Shown: positions 33,689-43,066 of the stretch, in pieces
Position numbering within the stretch: the first letter of the stretch is position 1
Layout: each line of letters opens with the position of its first letter
DNA from: Stenotrophomonas maltophilia
GTDB taxonomy: Bacteria; Pseudomonadota; Gammaproteobacteria; Xanthomonadales; Xanthomonadaceae
DNA: 64,000 nucleotides
Assembly (NCBI RefSeq): GCF_003205835.1
Contig: NZ_CP029773.1
Span: forward strand, 3,814,501 to 3,878,500
Reading direction: 5' to 3'
The notes under the pieces: model-generated
What the model saw: only the letters and a program-made list of their open reading frames with translations
Database searches by the model: none
What the model was told of the DNA's origin: nothing
Program-made: the position numbers and the translations under genes

Positions 33689-35065
33689 CTACGCCGAAGG
33701 CGCCGGCTTCTGCCGAAGCAGACTGACCGCCAGGCCGCCAACAACCAACACCCCCAGCCCCAGCAACGCCCACAGCAACCACGACTTCCAATCGCGCTGC
33801 GGCTTCAGCGCCGCGTCGCCGGCCAGCGGCTCCGGGCTGCCCTCCAGGCGCGCCAGCGTCGGCTGCCACGACGGGTCATTGCGCTGCCGCAGTTCCTCGA
33901 TCAGCACACCAATCGGCGCTTCCATGCGGCGCGCGGTCGCACTGCCCACTGCCAGTGCATACGGCGCGGCCCCCTGGCTCAGGAACACCAGCACCTCCGG
34001 CTGGTAGCCCAGGCGCAGGGTCGGTGCGGTCGCCGTTTCCGCCGGGTTCGCCACCAGCTTCCAATAGCGGTCACGATGCACGCTACCCAGCGGCTGGGCC
34101 GCTGATTGCTGGCGCTGGCCCAGCGTGCCCTGCTGCAGCTGGTACGCAATCCACGGCGCACTGCGGCGCTGCCACTCGGCACTCTCGTCATCGCGGCTGA
34201 ACAACGTCCACTGCACCAGGCTGTTGTCGGTGCTGGCCACATCGGCGCGTGCTACCGGGAAACGACCATCGAGTTCGAAGGTGTATTCGCCCTTGCCCTT
34301 CGAGACCGGCTCCAGCGACAGCCATTCCCACGGCAGCGTGGCCGGTGCCGGCGGCAGTTCGGCCAGCACGCTGCGCAGCGTCGGCAGGCGCGCATCGCCC
34401 TGTGCCAGCACACGCAGGTAACGTGCTTCGCCATTCACCTGCAGGCGACGCTGCAGCAGGCGCTTGCCAGCGCGCTGCAGATCCACCAGCGGAACGTCAC
34501 GCCCGACCGCACGCCAGTGCTGCAGATCGTCGCTGGCATCCAGCTGCACCTGCGCCTGCAGCGGCTGTCCGCTGTCGGCCCAATCCAGCACCAGCGCCGC
34601 CAATGGTTGCTGGCCGAGCACGCTGGCATCGATCAGCCAACCGCCCTGCCCATTCGCCACCGCACCACCACTCACGCGCGCCTCGACCCGGCGTACGCGC
34701 CCATCGGTATCGCGTTCGGTCAGCAGCTGCAGATCATTGCGCTGTGCCTCGGCCAACGGCGGCAGCGCGAACCACGGCAGTTCACGCTGCACCGGCGGCT
34801 GCGCCAGCGGTTGGTCCGGCGCCAGCAGCGCCGATGGCAACGACTGGCCAGCGGCATTGAACACCTGCAGATCGCCGAGATCGGCGGCACCTGCACGGCG
34901 ATAGATCGCCGGCTCCAGAACAACCCTGTACGCACCGGACTGTGCGCTGGACAGCGTCAGCGGCCACTGTTCGGCGTACTGCGTGCGGTAATCGGCGGCC
35001 TGCACCACGACGGCGGCCAGCATGCCGAACATCGCCGGCAGCAGCGCCCTGCTCCACTTCCTCAT
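33689..35065 (-). CDS. DUF3999 family envelope protein
   Basis: A 458-residue exported protein with a signal peptide (LPAMFGMLAAVVVQA), a long beta-rich extracytoplasmic part and a single C-terminal membrane helix (SWLLWALLGLGVLVVGGLAV) followed by a short basic tail. The start overlaps the stop of the DUF2339 gene (ATGA), so both are made together. DUF3999 and DUF2339 genes commonly form a pair. No enzymatic motif is visible; function unknown. Confidence 0.8.
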   Translation of the reverse strand: MRKWSRALLPAMFGMLAAVVVQAADYRTQYAEQWPLTLSSAQSGAYRVVLEPAIYRRAGAADLGDLQVFNAAGQSLPSALLAPDQPLAQPPVQRELPWFALPPLAEAQRNDLQLLTERDTDGRVRRVEARVSGGAVANGQGGWLIDASVLGQQPLAALVLDWADSGQPLQAQVQLDASDDLQHWRAVGRDVPLVDLQRAGKRLLQRRLQVNGEARYLRVLAQGDARLPTLRSVLAELPPAPATLPWEWLSLEPVSKGKGEYTFELDGRFPVARADVASTDNSLVQWTLFSRDDESAEWQRRSAPWIAYQLQQGTLGQRQQSAAQPLGSVHRDRYWKLVANPAETATAPTLRLGYQPEVLVFLSQGAAPYALAVGSATARRMEAPIGVLIEELRQRNDPSWQPTLARLEGSPEPLAGDAALKPQRDWKSWLLWALLGLGVLVVGGLAVSLLRQKPAPSA

Positions 35066-37731
35066 TGCTTCTCCTCCACGGACGGCGCCGCGCTGGGCGG
35101 TGCCGGTGCCAGATAACCCACGACCGTGCACAGCAGGCCGTAGGCGATGAACGATGCGATGCCCAGCAGGTTGCCCAGGTGCTGGCGATCGACGATGACC
35201 AGCTTGGCCAGCACCACGCCCATCAGCACGGCACCGACCATCCACAACACGCGCTGGCCACGGCGCGATCCCCACACCCAGGCAATCACGCCGAGCACGC
35301 TCCACAGCACGGTCAGGCTGGTCTGCGCCAGGCTGAAGCGCATCATCGACGCGTTCCACGACAGGCCGCCCCACTGATGCACGCCATGCAGCACAACGCT
35401 GGTCAGCGCGACGAAGGTTGCCAGTGACAGCAGCGGCATGCGGATACCCAGCAGCGCCTGCGGCGCCTGATCGCTGTACAGCCAACGCGCCAGCAGCAGC
35501 AGGCTCAGCCACTGCCCGAGCTCCGCCGGATTCAGCACCGGCAGCCACAGCAGCGGCGCAGCATCGCCCGGCAGCAGCTGGCCGGACAGCCAGCCGATCG
35601 ACAACAGGCCGAACAGCACGCACTGCAGCGGCTGACGCACGCGGTCGAACGCTGCACCCAGCGGCCAGCGCAGCGCATTCCAGCGCCACAGCGACAACGC
35701 CGCCATCAGCAGCCACGGCAGGGTCACCAGCAGCGTCGTCCAGCCCTGTGCCAGATCGGCCTCGCCACCGCCCCACAAGGCCAGCAGCGAAAGCAGCGAC
35801 GGCCACAGCAGCCACCACAGGAACTGCGCGATGCGCGCCACGGTGTCGCCCCCCTGGCGCAGGCACAGCAGCGTGCGCACGCCCAGCACCGCGAACACCG
35901 CCCAGGCCAGCGCGCCGTAGCCGGCGAACGGCTGATGGTGCGCGTCGCTCTGCAACAGCGCCAGCGGGAAGCCCAGCGCCAGCATCGCCAGTGCGGTCAC
36001 CCCCAGCGCACGCGCCGGCTGGCGCCGCTGTACTTCGGCGGCCAGCCATGCGGTGACGGCAGCCAGCACCAGCAATGCATCCACTTCGGTGCGGTACGGG
36101 AAGAAACGGGTGATCTCATGCACCAGGCCACCCAGCCACCACAGCAGGCCCCACAGGTAGTAGACCAGGGCAATCTCGTGGCGGGACCTGCGCTGGTAGC
36201 TCCAGGCCGACGCGAAGCCGGCCAGGGCCAGCAGCAGCGCCCCGATGGCGGTCGGATTGATCAGGAAGCGCAGGTCCTCATGCCAGTGATCGCCACCGGC
36301 CACGAAGGCGAACGCAGCGCCCATCTGCAGCAGCGCGCCGGACACCTGCGGCAGCCAGCGTTTCTGGCGCAGGCCCAACCAGGCCAGGCCAGCGCCTTCC
36401 AGCGCAAAGACCGCGCCGGTGGCACGCGCCGACAAGGCCAGCGGCACCGACAGCGTGGCGAAGCCCACCGCCAGCACCGCGTGCGACTGTGCCAGCACGG
36501 TGTACGACGCACGCGCGATCAGCGCACGTGCCAGCACCGCGTAGATCGCCGCCAGGGCCAGCGCGCACAGCGCCAGCGTCATCGGCTGCTGGTACAGCAT
36601 GCCCGCCTGCAACGAGAACGCGACCAATGGCGTACCGAACACCAGGCTGCCATCGATCAGGTCACGCCGCCCGGCGGGCTGCCGGCGTGCATACAGCAAC
36701 GGGATCAGCAGGTAGAAGGCAAAGAACAGCAGCAGGAACGGCTCGGTGCTGCTGAACTTGTCAGGCGCGTACTGCAGCACGCCCCAGAACGTACCGATAC
36801 CGAAGGTGAAGGCGAAGCCCAGCAGGTTCAGCGCGCGCCACGGTCGGAACCAGGCAATGGCGAAGATGCCGGCGTTGAGCACCGCGTAGTAGCTGAACAA
36901 GCCCACGTGGTTGCCGCTGCCGGTGGACAGCCACAGCGGTGCCATGAAGCCGGCGAGGATGCCCAGCACCGCCAGCGTGCGCGAGTTCTGCACCACCGCC
37001 AGCACGCACAGCCCGGCCACCAGTGCAATGGAGCTGACGAACGCGAAGCCCGGGGGAATCAGGTCGAAGCGCTTGAAGGCCGCGAAGATCGTCAGCAGCA
37101 GCACCCCGATGGCGCCGCCCTGCAGGGCCAGCGCGAACAGGCGCCTGCGCTCGCGCTGGTGCCAGCCGAACGCCAGCAGGCCGAGTGCGCCGACGGTGAC
37201 GCCGGCCAGGCGCAGCTCGATCGGCAGCACCAGCCAGCCCTGGTCACTGACGTACTTCAGCAGTGCGGCGACACCGGCCAGCAGCACCAGCATGCCGATC
37301 TTGACTGGCACGTTGCCCTCGGTGAACCAGCGCTTGACCGCACCGACGCCGCGCTCGATGAAATTCGGCAGCACCGGTTCTGGCGGCAACGGCGGCTGCA
37401 CCGGCGCCGGCGGTACCGGCGGTGGCGCAGCAGGACGGGGGGGCGGCGCCTCGGTGGGCGGGGCCTCTCGCACCGGCGGTTGTGGGGGTTGCGGCGCAGC
37501 CGCAGCGACCGGGCGCAGGAACGGTGGATCGGCACTGGCCGCGGGCGTGACCATCGGCCGTTCAGGCGCAGGCGTGACGGCCGCCGGCTTGGCAGCGGCA
37601 GGCGCGGCGGCCATGGCGCTTTCCAGCGCGGCGACACGGCGGCGCAGGCCGGCAATCATCACCAGCGCCACCACCAGCAGCAGCGGGATGGCCAGCAGGA
37701 CCAGTACGACCAGGGCTATCAGTGCTTCCAT
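35062..37731 (-). CDS. DUF2339 family large polytopic membrane protein
   Basis: An 889-residue inner-membrane protein. The N-terminal helix (ALIALVVLVLLAIPLLLVVA) is followed by a Pro/Ala-rich linker (about residues 40-120). Then come more than twenty hydrophobic segments that fill the rest, as in the DUF2339 family. It precedes the overlapping DUF3999 gene. No catalytic motif is obvious. Family members have been proposed as polysaccharide- or lipid-linked envelope proteins, but I know of no settled function. Confidence 0.85.
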   Translation of the reverse strand: MEALIALVVLVLLAIPLLLVVALVMIAGLRRRVAALESAMAAAPAAAKPAAVTPAPERPMVTPAASADPPFLRPVAAAAPQPPQPPVREAPPTEAPPPRPAAPPPVPPAPVQPPLPPEPVLPNFIERGVGAVKRWFTEGNVPVKIGMLVLLAGVAALLKYVSDQGWLVLPIELRLAGVTVGALGLLAFGWHQRERRRLFALALQGGAIGVLLLTIFAAFKRFDLIPPGFAFVSSIALVAGLCVLAVVQNSRTLAVLGILAGFMAPLWLSTGSGNHVGLFSYYAVLNAGIFAIAWFRPWRALNLLGFAFTFGIGTFWGVLQYAPDKFSSTEPFLLLFFAFYLLIPLLYARRQPAGRRDLIDGSLVFGTPLVAFSLQAGMLYQQPMTLALCALALAAIYAVLARALIARASYTVLAQSHAVLAVGFATLSVPLALSARATGAVFALEGAGLAWLGLRQKRWLPQVSGALLQMGAAFAFVAGGDHWHEDLRFLINPTAIGALLLALAGFASAWSYQRRSRHEIALVYYLWGLLWWLGGLVHEITRFFPYRTEVDALLVLAAVTAWLAAEVQRRQPARALGVTALAMLALGFPLALLQSDAHHQPFAGYGALAWAVFAVLGVRTLLCLRQGGDTVARIAQFLWWLLWPSLLSLLALWGGGEADLAQGWTTLLVTLPWLLMAALSLWRWNALRWPLGAAFDRVRQPLQCVLFGLLSIGWLSGQLLPGDAAPLLWLPVLNPAELGQWLSLLLLARWLYSDQAPQALLGIRMPLLSLATFVALTSVVLHGVHQWGGLSWNASMMRFSLAQTSLTVLWSVLGVIAWVWGSRRGQRVLWMVGAVLMGVVLAKLVIVDRQHLGNLLGIASFIAYGLLCTVVGYLAPAPPSAAPSVEEKQ

Positions 37732-37815
37732 TGCGTGCTTCCATTGCGTTCCCGCGCCCCAGCGGCAGCGGTCGACCGCCCCATGCTACGACAGGGCCGG
37801 CCCCATAAACGACGA

Positions 37816-37834
37816 ACCCCGGCCAGGCCGGGGT
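37816..37834 (-). terminator. Possible terminator of the GAPDH gene
   Basis: ACCCCGGCC-T-GGCCGGGGT on the minus strand, about 20 bases past the stop. The tail TTCGTCG is poor in T, so this is only a likely transcript end. Confidence 0.45.
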
Positions 37835-37856
37835 CCGTCTGCGATCTACGCCGGCC

Positions 37857-38994
<1,138 letters not shown>

Positions 38995-39054
38995 AGCGTT
39001 AGCGCGGCGTGAGGCCGAGACTGTCGCCATCCACCCAGCAACGAGAACACCCCC

Positions 39055-39684
39055 ATGCGCAAGATGTCCCCCCTGATCGTGGCCAGCCTGGCCGCCGCCC
39101 TGTCCCTCGCCGCCGCCCCGGCCATGGCCCAGTCCAAGGGCGACTGGACGCTCTCCGCCGGCATCCACCAGGTGGCGCCGAAGTCGAACAACGGCTGGCT
39201 GGCCAACCACACCCTGAAGGTCGACGTCGACAACGACGTCAAGCCGACCATCACCGGTGAGTACTTCATCGCCGACAACCTGGGCATCGAAGTGCTGGCC
39301 GCGCTGCCGTTCAAGCACGACATCAACATCAATGGCCTGGGCCGCGTGGGCAGCACCAAGCAGCTGCCGCCGGTGGTGACCGTGCAGTACCACTTCAACA
39401 GCAAGGGCAAGGTGTCGCCGTTCATCGGTGCGGGCGTGAACTACACGACCTTCTTCAGCGAAGACACCACCGGTGCGCTGAAGGACAGCCGCCTGAAGCT
39501 GCAGGATTCGTGGGGCCTGGCCGCGCATGCGGGCGTGGACTTCGCGATCGGCGAGAAGGGCGCGCTGCGCGTGGACATGCGCTGGATCGACATCGACAGC
39601 AAGGTGAAGTTGAACGGCGAGAAGATCGGCACGGTCAACATCGATCCGCTGGTCTACGGCGCGTCGTACGTCTTCAAGTTCTAA
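39055..39684 (+). CDS. ompW: OmpW family outer-membrane protein
   Basis: A 209-residue small outer-membrane barrel. The signal peptide is MRKMSPLIVASLAAALSLAA with cleavage after AMA, followed by GDWTLSAGIHQV, the family segment ADNLGIEVLAALPFKHDI, SPFIGAGVNYTTFF and a C-terminal YVFKF with terminal Phe. In other gammaproteobacteria OmpW is an eight-stranded barrel with a hydrophobic channel and is controlled by FNR, which fits the box upstream. A terminator follows at 39752. Confidence 0.93.
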   Translation: MRKMSPLIVASLAAALSLAAAPAMAQSKGDWTLSAGIHQVAPKSNNGWLANHTLKVDVDNDVKPTITGEYFIADNLGIEVLAALPFKHDININGLGRVGSTKQLPPVVTVQYHFNSKGKVSPFIGAGVNYTTFFSEDTTGALKDSRLKLQDSWGLAAHAGVDFAIGEKGALRVDMRWIDIDSKVKLNGEKIGTVNIDPLVYGASYVFKF

Positions 39685-39751
39685 GCGGTGTGTTGAGCGC
39701 GGGGGCTTCGCCCCCGCTCCCCCGCTACCAGCAAAACCCTCGCAGCATGTT

Positions 39752-39777
39752 GCCCCGGTGATTGCCGGGGCTTTTTT
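39752..39777 (+). terminator. Intrinsic terminator of ompW
   Basis: GCCCCGG-TGATTG-CCGGGGC followed by six T, 67 bases after the ompW stop. Confidence 0.85.
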
Positions 39778-39808
39778 GTTTGCGCGAAAGGCACCGGCAT
39801 CTGGAATT

Positions 39809-39858
39809 GGGTGGAGAGGGTGGGGTGATCGGGACACGCCGTAAATACGTCCCTGTAG
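39809..39858 (+). repeat. Long palindrome copy F, left half (split by the IS)
   Basis: Left arm 39809-39835 (GGTGGAGAGGGTGGGGTGAT and on) pairs perfectly with the right arm at 41109-41135. The loop begins ACGCCGTAAATACGTCCCTGT, the same core as the other copies, and breaks off at AG (39857-39858), where the IS starts. Confidence 0.9.
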
Positions 39859-39905
39859 CAACTGTGTTGCCGGAGGGGCTCAGGCTCCTCCGGCAGACAG
39901 GCACG

Positions 39906-39928
39906 GTAGTGCCGGCCGCTGGCCGGCA
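39906..39928 (+). repeat. SMAG-type hairpin inside the IS
   Basis: GTAGTGCCGGCC-GCT-GGCCGGCA, a normal chromosomal SMAG repeat lying between the transposase stop and the IS end, so it is either carried by the element or inserted later. Confidence 0.85.
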
Positions 39929-39955
39929 GCCTCTTGGAACGCGCGCAGGCTGGCT

Positions 39956-40870
39956 TCAGGCGGGGATCGATCCGCCTTGAGCGTCGCGCACCCGGGCGTT
40001 GAGAATCACCAGCATCTTCCGCATCACCGCCACGATGGCTACTTTTCCTTCCTTGCCTCGGGCTCGCAGCGACTGGTAGAAATCGCGCAGTCGAGGTTCA
40101 TGCCGCATGGCCGACATACTGGCCATGTAAAGCACCTGACGGATCTCGGCCCTGCCGCCATGGATGCTTCGTTTGCCACGCATGGTTCCGCTGTCGTGGG
40201 ACATCGGGGCCACCCCGACCAAGCTGGCGATGCGCTTGCCACTGATCCTGCCAAGCTCTGGCAGATAGCTGGCCAGTACCGCCTGCAAGCCCGGGCCGAC
40301 GCCCTTCATCGACTTCAGGACAGCCAGTTGAGGCTGCTGCGCAACCTGCTCGGCAATCTGCTTTCCCAGGCGCCCAACTATCCCCTGCAGGCGGCTGATG
40401 TTGGCTTGCAGCAGTCGGCGCAACTCACGATCGGTCACCATCTCCTGCTGCTGGCGCGCTACGGTCAGGGCTTCCATCGTCTGTCGACGTGCCCGTACGA
40501 ATTCCCGCATTTTCTGCTGCCAAGGCTCCAGCGGTTGGTAGGTGGGCAGTTTGACCAGGGCCGCCATCTGCGCCAATGCACAGGCATCCAACCGGTCGGT
40601 CTTGGCCAGCTGACCCAACCCCTGGGCCAGCCTACGGGCCCGCAGGGCATTGGCGCGGACCACCGGATGACCGGCGTTGTGCAGGAAGTTCAGTACTGAC
40701 TGTTCGTAGCCACCGGTGGCTTCCAGCACAATCTGGCTCGCCGGATGTTTCCTCAACCAGAGATCCAATTCAGCAAAACCCGAAGCGCTATTGCTGACCT
40801 GCAGGATCTCGCCGTTCGTCGTGCCGACATCCAGTTGGCGCTTGCTGACATCAATCCCGATCCCGTTCAT
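39956..40870 (-). CDS. IS110-family transposase (DEDD recombinase)
   Basis: A 304-residue recombinase. The RuvC-like N-terminal domain has GIDVSK (Asp7), VLEATGGYE (Glu50) and KTDRLDA (Asp92, Asp95), the DEDD set. The C-terminal Tnp domain has MKGVGPGLQAVLASYLPELG and GVAPMSHDSGTMRG, whose Ser227 is the likely nucleophile, then HGGRAEIRQVLYMA. All key residues are intact, so the protein looks functional. The ATG at 40870 follows CGGAG; the frame upstream runs into the leader RNA region and is unlikely to be coding. In studied members this protein works with a bridge RNA to insert without target duplication beyond the dinucleotide core. Confidence 0.95.
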   Translation of the reverse strand: MNGIGIDVSKRQLDVGTTNGEILQVSNSASGFAELDLWLRKHPASQIVLEATGGYEQSVLNFLHNAGHPVVRANALRARRLAQGLGQLAKTDRLDACALAQMAALVKLPTYQPLEPWQQKMREFVRARRQTMEALTVARQQQEMVTDRELRRLLQANISRLQGIVGRLGKQIAEQVAQQPQLAVLKSMKGVGPGLQAVLASYLPELGRISGKRIASLVGVAPMSHDSGTMRGKRSIHGGRAEIRQVLYMASMSAMRHEPRLRDFYQSLRARGKEGKVAIVAVMRKMLVILNARVRDAQGGSIPA

Positions 40871-40904
40871 CACCGGACTCCGTATAGTCTGGAAGGGTCG
40901 AGAG

Positions 40905-41062
40905 CTCCCCCGCTTGCCCAGTCTTATCACTGCGAGTGTCAGCTCCAGCAACTGTTCGGGCGGATCAAGGGAGATTCCGGCGTGGGCGCCAAGCTACAGG
41001 GCGATCGTCGAGATCCAGGCTTACACGGCGGCCCACGCCGGCTCTCGGCACCTACGCTGCCA
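40905..41062 (-). ncRNA. Candidate bridge RNA of the IS110-family element
   Basis: Upstream of the transposase, on its strand. A 5' hairpin (GGCA/TGCC, 41047-41061) is followed by a perfect 11-bp stem CCGGCGTGGGC/GCCCACGCCGG (41031-41041 with 40977-40987). Its loop holds AGCCT (41017-41021), a GATC/GATC hairpin and CCCTGTAG (40994-41001), matching left and right target around core CT. A second structure holds ACAGTTGCT (40947-40955), a CACT/AGTG hairpin and GATAAG (40923-40928), matching the right and left ends of the IS around core CT. This equals the target- and donor-binding loops known for bridge RNAs. Exact ends are estimated. Confidence 0.8.
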
Positions 41063-41079
41063 GATTCCGATCAGATAAG

Positions 41080-41135
41080 GCTCGATCGCCGCATCCATGC
41101 GGCGAACGGTCCCGATCACCCCACCCTCTCCACCC
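41080..41135 (+). repeat. Long palindrome copy F, right half
   Basis: Resumes the loop with GCTCGATCG, continues through the inner hairpin CGCCGCAT-CC-ATGCGGCG and ends with the right arm 41109-41135 (GTCCCGATCACCCCACCCTC and on). The inner stem differs from that of copies A-E but still pairs. Confidence 0.9.
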
Positions 41136-41380
41136 TTCCCATCTGCGCGCGCCAGCTCAAGCAAAGGCGAGGACAAGCCGCGTACTTCCAAGGGGTAGTG
41201 GGTGTCTGCAGTTGCGAGCGGCAGGTTTTGATCCTGCATCTGCTTTTGATGTTGCCTTTGACGTTTGCATCCGCCTTCGCTGCCATGTTGGATAGGGGCT
41301 GCAGGGGCAGGCGCTGCAGCCCGCCCCAGCAGACAGGAACGCGCCGCTCTTCAATCCACCTACCCCGCTAGAATGTGCGC
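41136..41380. other. Intergenic stretch before the nuclease gene
   Basis: No gene is seen. It contains degenerate TTTGATG/TTTGACG-type short repeats (about 41225-41275), similar to the hexamers beside other long palindromes, and a hairpin GGGCTGCAGG/GCTGCAGCCC near 41300. Confidence 0.5.
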
Positions 41381-42199
41381 ATGAAAGCCCTGCACTCCCT
41401 CTTCCTCGCCGCCGCCCTGGCGCCGGCCCTGCTGTCCCTCTCCGCCCCCGCCCATGCCTGGGGCGCGCAAGGCCACCGTCTGGTCGCCGAAGTCGCCGAC
41501 GCCCGCCTCACCCCCACCGCCCGCGCTGAAGTGGACCGCCTGCTGGCCATCGAACCGGATGCCACCCTGGCCAGCATCGCGCCGTGGGCCGACCAGCTGC
41601 GTGCCAAGGACCCGGGCCTGGGCCGTCGCTCGGCCGGCTGGCACTACGTCAACATCGCCGAGGACAACTGCCATTACGAAGCACCGAAGCATTGCAAGAA
41701 CGGCAACTGCATCGTCGAGGCCCTGAAGGCCCAGAGCGCCATCCTCGGCGACCGCAGCCTGACCGACGGCGAGCGCCTGCAGGCACTGAAGTTCGTCGTG
41801 CACCTGGTCGGCGACATCCACCAGCCGATGCACGCCGGTTACGCCCACGACAAGGGCGGCAACGATTTCCAGCTGCAGTTCGGCAACCGCGGTACCAACC
41901 TGCACTCGCTGTGGGACAGCGGCATGCTCAACACCCGCAAGCTGGATGACGCAGGCTATCTGCCGCTGCTGCAGAGCCAGCGCGCGCCGAAGCTGGCGCG
42001 CCAGTCCAACCCGCAGCGCGACCCGCAGACGTGGGCCGAGGCCAGCTGCCGCATCTCCATGCAAGCTGGCGTTTATCCGGCCACGCGTAAAATCGGTGAC
42101 GAGTACACCGAGCGCTACCGGCCGCTGGCCGAAGCGCAGCTGCGACTGGCCGGTGAGAACCTGGCGCAGTTGCTGAACCGCGTGCTCGGCGCGCGCTGA
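41381..42199 (+). CDS. S1/P1-type secreted nuclease
   Basis: A 272-residue zinc-dependent single-strand nuclease. The signal peptide MKALHSLFLAAALAPALLSL ends in AHA, so the mature protein would begin with Trp27. In P1 nuclease the N-terminal Trp binds zinc, which supports this cleavage. Further ligand regions are GAQGHRLVAEVAD, SIAPWADQLR, WHYVNIAED, FVVHLVGDIHQPMHAGY, GGNDFQ and NLHSLWDSG. The ATG at 41381 was preferred to a GTG two codons earlier. It likely degrades RNA or DNA in the periplasm or outside the cell, for phosphate or nutrient use. Confidence 0.92.
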   Translation: MKALHSLFLAAALAPALLSLSAPAHAWGAQGHRLVAEVADARLTPTARAEVDRLLAIEPDATLASIAPWADQLRAKDPGLGRRSAGWHYVNIAEDNCHYEAPKHCKNGNCIVEALKAQSAILGDRSLTDGERLQALKFVVHLVGDIHQPMHAGYAHDKGGNDFQLQFGNRGTNLHSLWDSGMLNTRKLDDAGYLPLLQSQRAPKLARQSNPQRDPQTWAEASCRISMQAGVYPATRKIGDEYTERYRPLAEAQLRLAGENLAQLLNRVLGAR

Positions 42200-42210
42200 G
42201 GAGAGTTCCG

Positions 42211-43011
42211 ATGTCGGTCCAGGTGCAGTCGTTCTTCCACCGTGACAGCAACACCTTCAGCTACCTGGTCAGCGACCCGGCCAGCGGCGAGGCAGCGCTG
42301 ATCGACCCGGTCCTGGACTACGACCCGGATACCGACGCCAGCAGTGAAGCGCCGCTGCATGCCGCGTTGCAGGCCATCGAGCAACAAGGCCTGCAGCTGC
42401 GCTGGCTGCTGGAAACCCATGCCCACGCTGACCATGTGTCGGCCGGGCGCCGCCTGAAGCATCGTTTCCCGCAGGCCACGCTGGCCATCGGCGAAGGCAT
42501 CCGCTCGGTGCAGGCCACGTTCGCACCGCGCTATGGCCTGCAGCTTCCGGCGTCCGATGAGATCTTCGACCACCTGTTCAGCGATGGCGAGACCTTCGCC
42601 CTCGGCGAACTGCGCGGCCAGGTGATCGCCGTGCCCGGGCACACCAGCGACAGCATCGCCTACCTGATCGGCGACGCGCTGTTCACCGGCGACTCGCTGT
42701 TCATGCCTGACGGCGGCACCGCACGCTGCGACTTCCCGGGTGGCGATGCAGCGCAGCTGTACCGCTCGATCCAGCGACTGCTGGCCCTGCCCGAGGCCAC
42801 CCGCGTGTTCGTCTGCCACGACTACGGCCCGGGCGGCCGCGACTTTGCCAACGAGACCACCATCGGCGAACAGCGCGCGCACAACATCCACGTGCATGAC
42901 GGCGTAGCCGAGGCGGAGTTCGTCAGCGTGCGACAGGCCCGCGATGCCACGCTGGAAGAACCGAAACTGATGCAGCCCGCAGTGAAGGCCAACATCCAGG
43001 GCGGGGCCTGA
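42211..43011 (+). CDS. Metallo-beta-lactamase-fold persulfide dioxygenase-like enzyme
   Basis: A 266-residue MBL-fold protein close to ETHE1 and Blh. It has THAHADH (69-75), PGHT (His144), FTGDSL (Asp161), the ETHE1-type segment [16 protein letters not shown] and VCHDY (His203). The first three His ligands plus Asp and late His give one iron site in persulfide dioxygenases; glyoxalase II uses a similar pattern with two metals. It starts 11 bases after the nuclease gene and is likely cotranscribed. Sulfide detoxification is inferred; no rhodanese or BigR gene is beside it. Confidence 0.85.
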   Translation: MSVQVQSFFHRDSNTFSYLVSDPASGEAALIDPVLDYDPDTDASSEAPLHAALQAIEQQGLQLRWLLETHAHADHVSAGRRLKHRFPQATLAIGEGIRSVQATFAPRYGLQLPASDEIFDHLFSDGETFALGELRGQVIAVPGHTSDSIAYLIGDALFTGDSLFMPDGGTARCDFPGGDAAQLYRSIQRLLALPEATRVFVCHDYGPGGRDFANETTIGEQRAHNIHVHDGVAEAEFVSVRQARDATLEEPKLMQPAVKANIQGGA

Positions 43012-43027
43012 TCGACGCCGCTGTATT

Positions 43028-43045
43028 GGCCGGGCATGGCCCGGC
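43028..43045. repeat. REP-like hairpin
   Basis: GGCCGGGCATGGCCCGGC between the convergent MBL-fold and lipoprotein genes; resembles the SMAG stem at 10286 without the GTAG head. Confidence 0.6.
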
Positions 43046-43066
43046 GCCACCCGGCATCACGCGCGA

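Larger units (their letters stand above)
39859..41079 (-). mobile_element. IS110-family insertion sequence in long palindrome F
   Basis: About 1221 bp, without terminal inverted repeats. Removing it and one of two AG dinucleotides (39857-39858, 41078-41079; CT on the transposase strand) restores an uninterrupted palindrome of the same family as copies A-E. It contains one transposase gene on the minus strand, a leader of about 200 bases upstream of it that folds like a bridge RNA, and a short right end with a hairpin (39869-39894) and a SMAG repeat. This layout, with a long leader before the transposase, fits the IS110 rather than the IS1111 group. Confidence 0.9.

Noticed and set aside
40745..41371. 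Plus-strand frame across the IS leader
   Set aside because: It overlaps the bridge RNA region and the palindrome; no protein features are visible.
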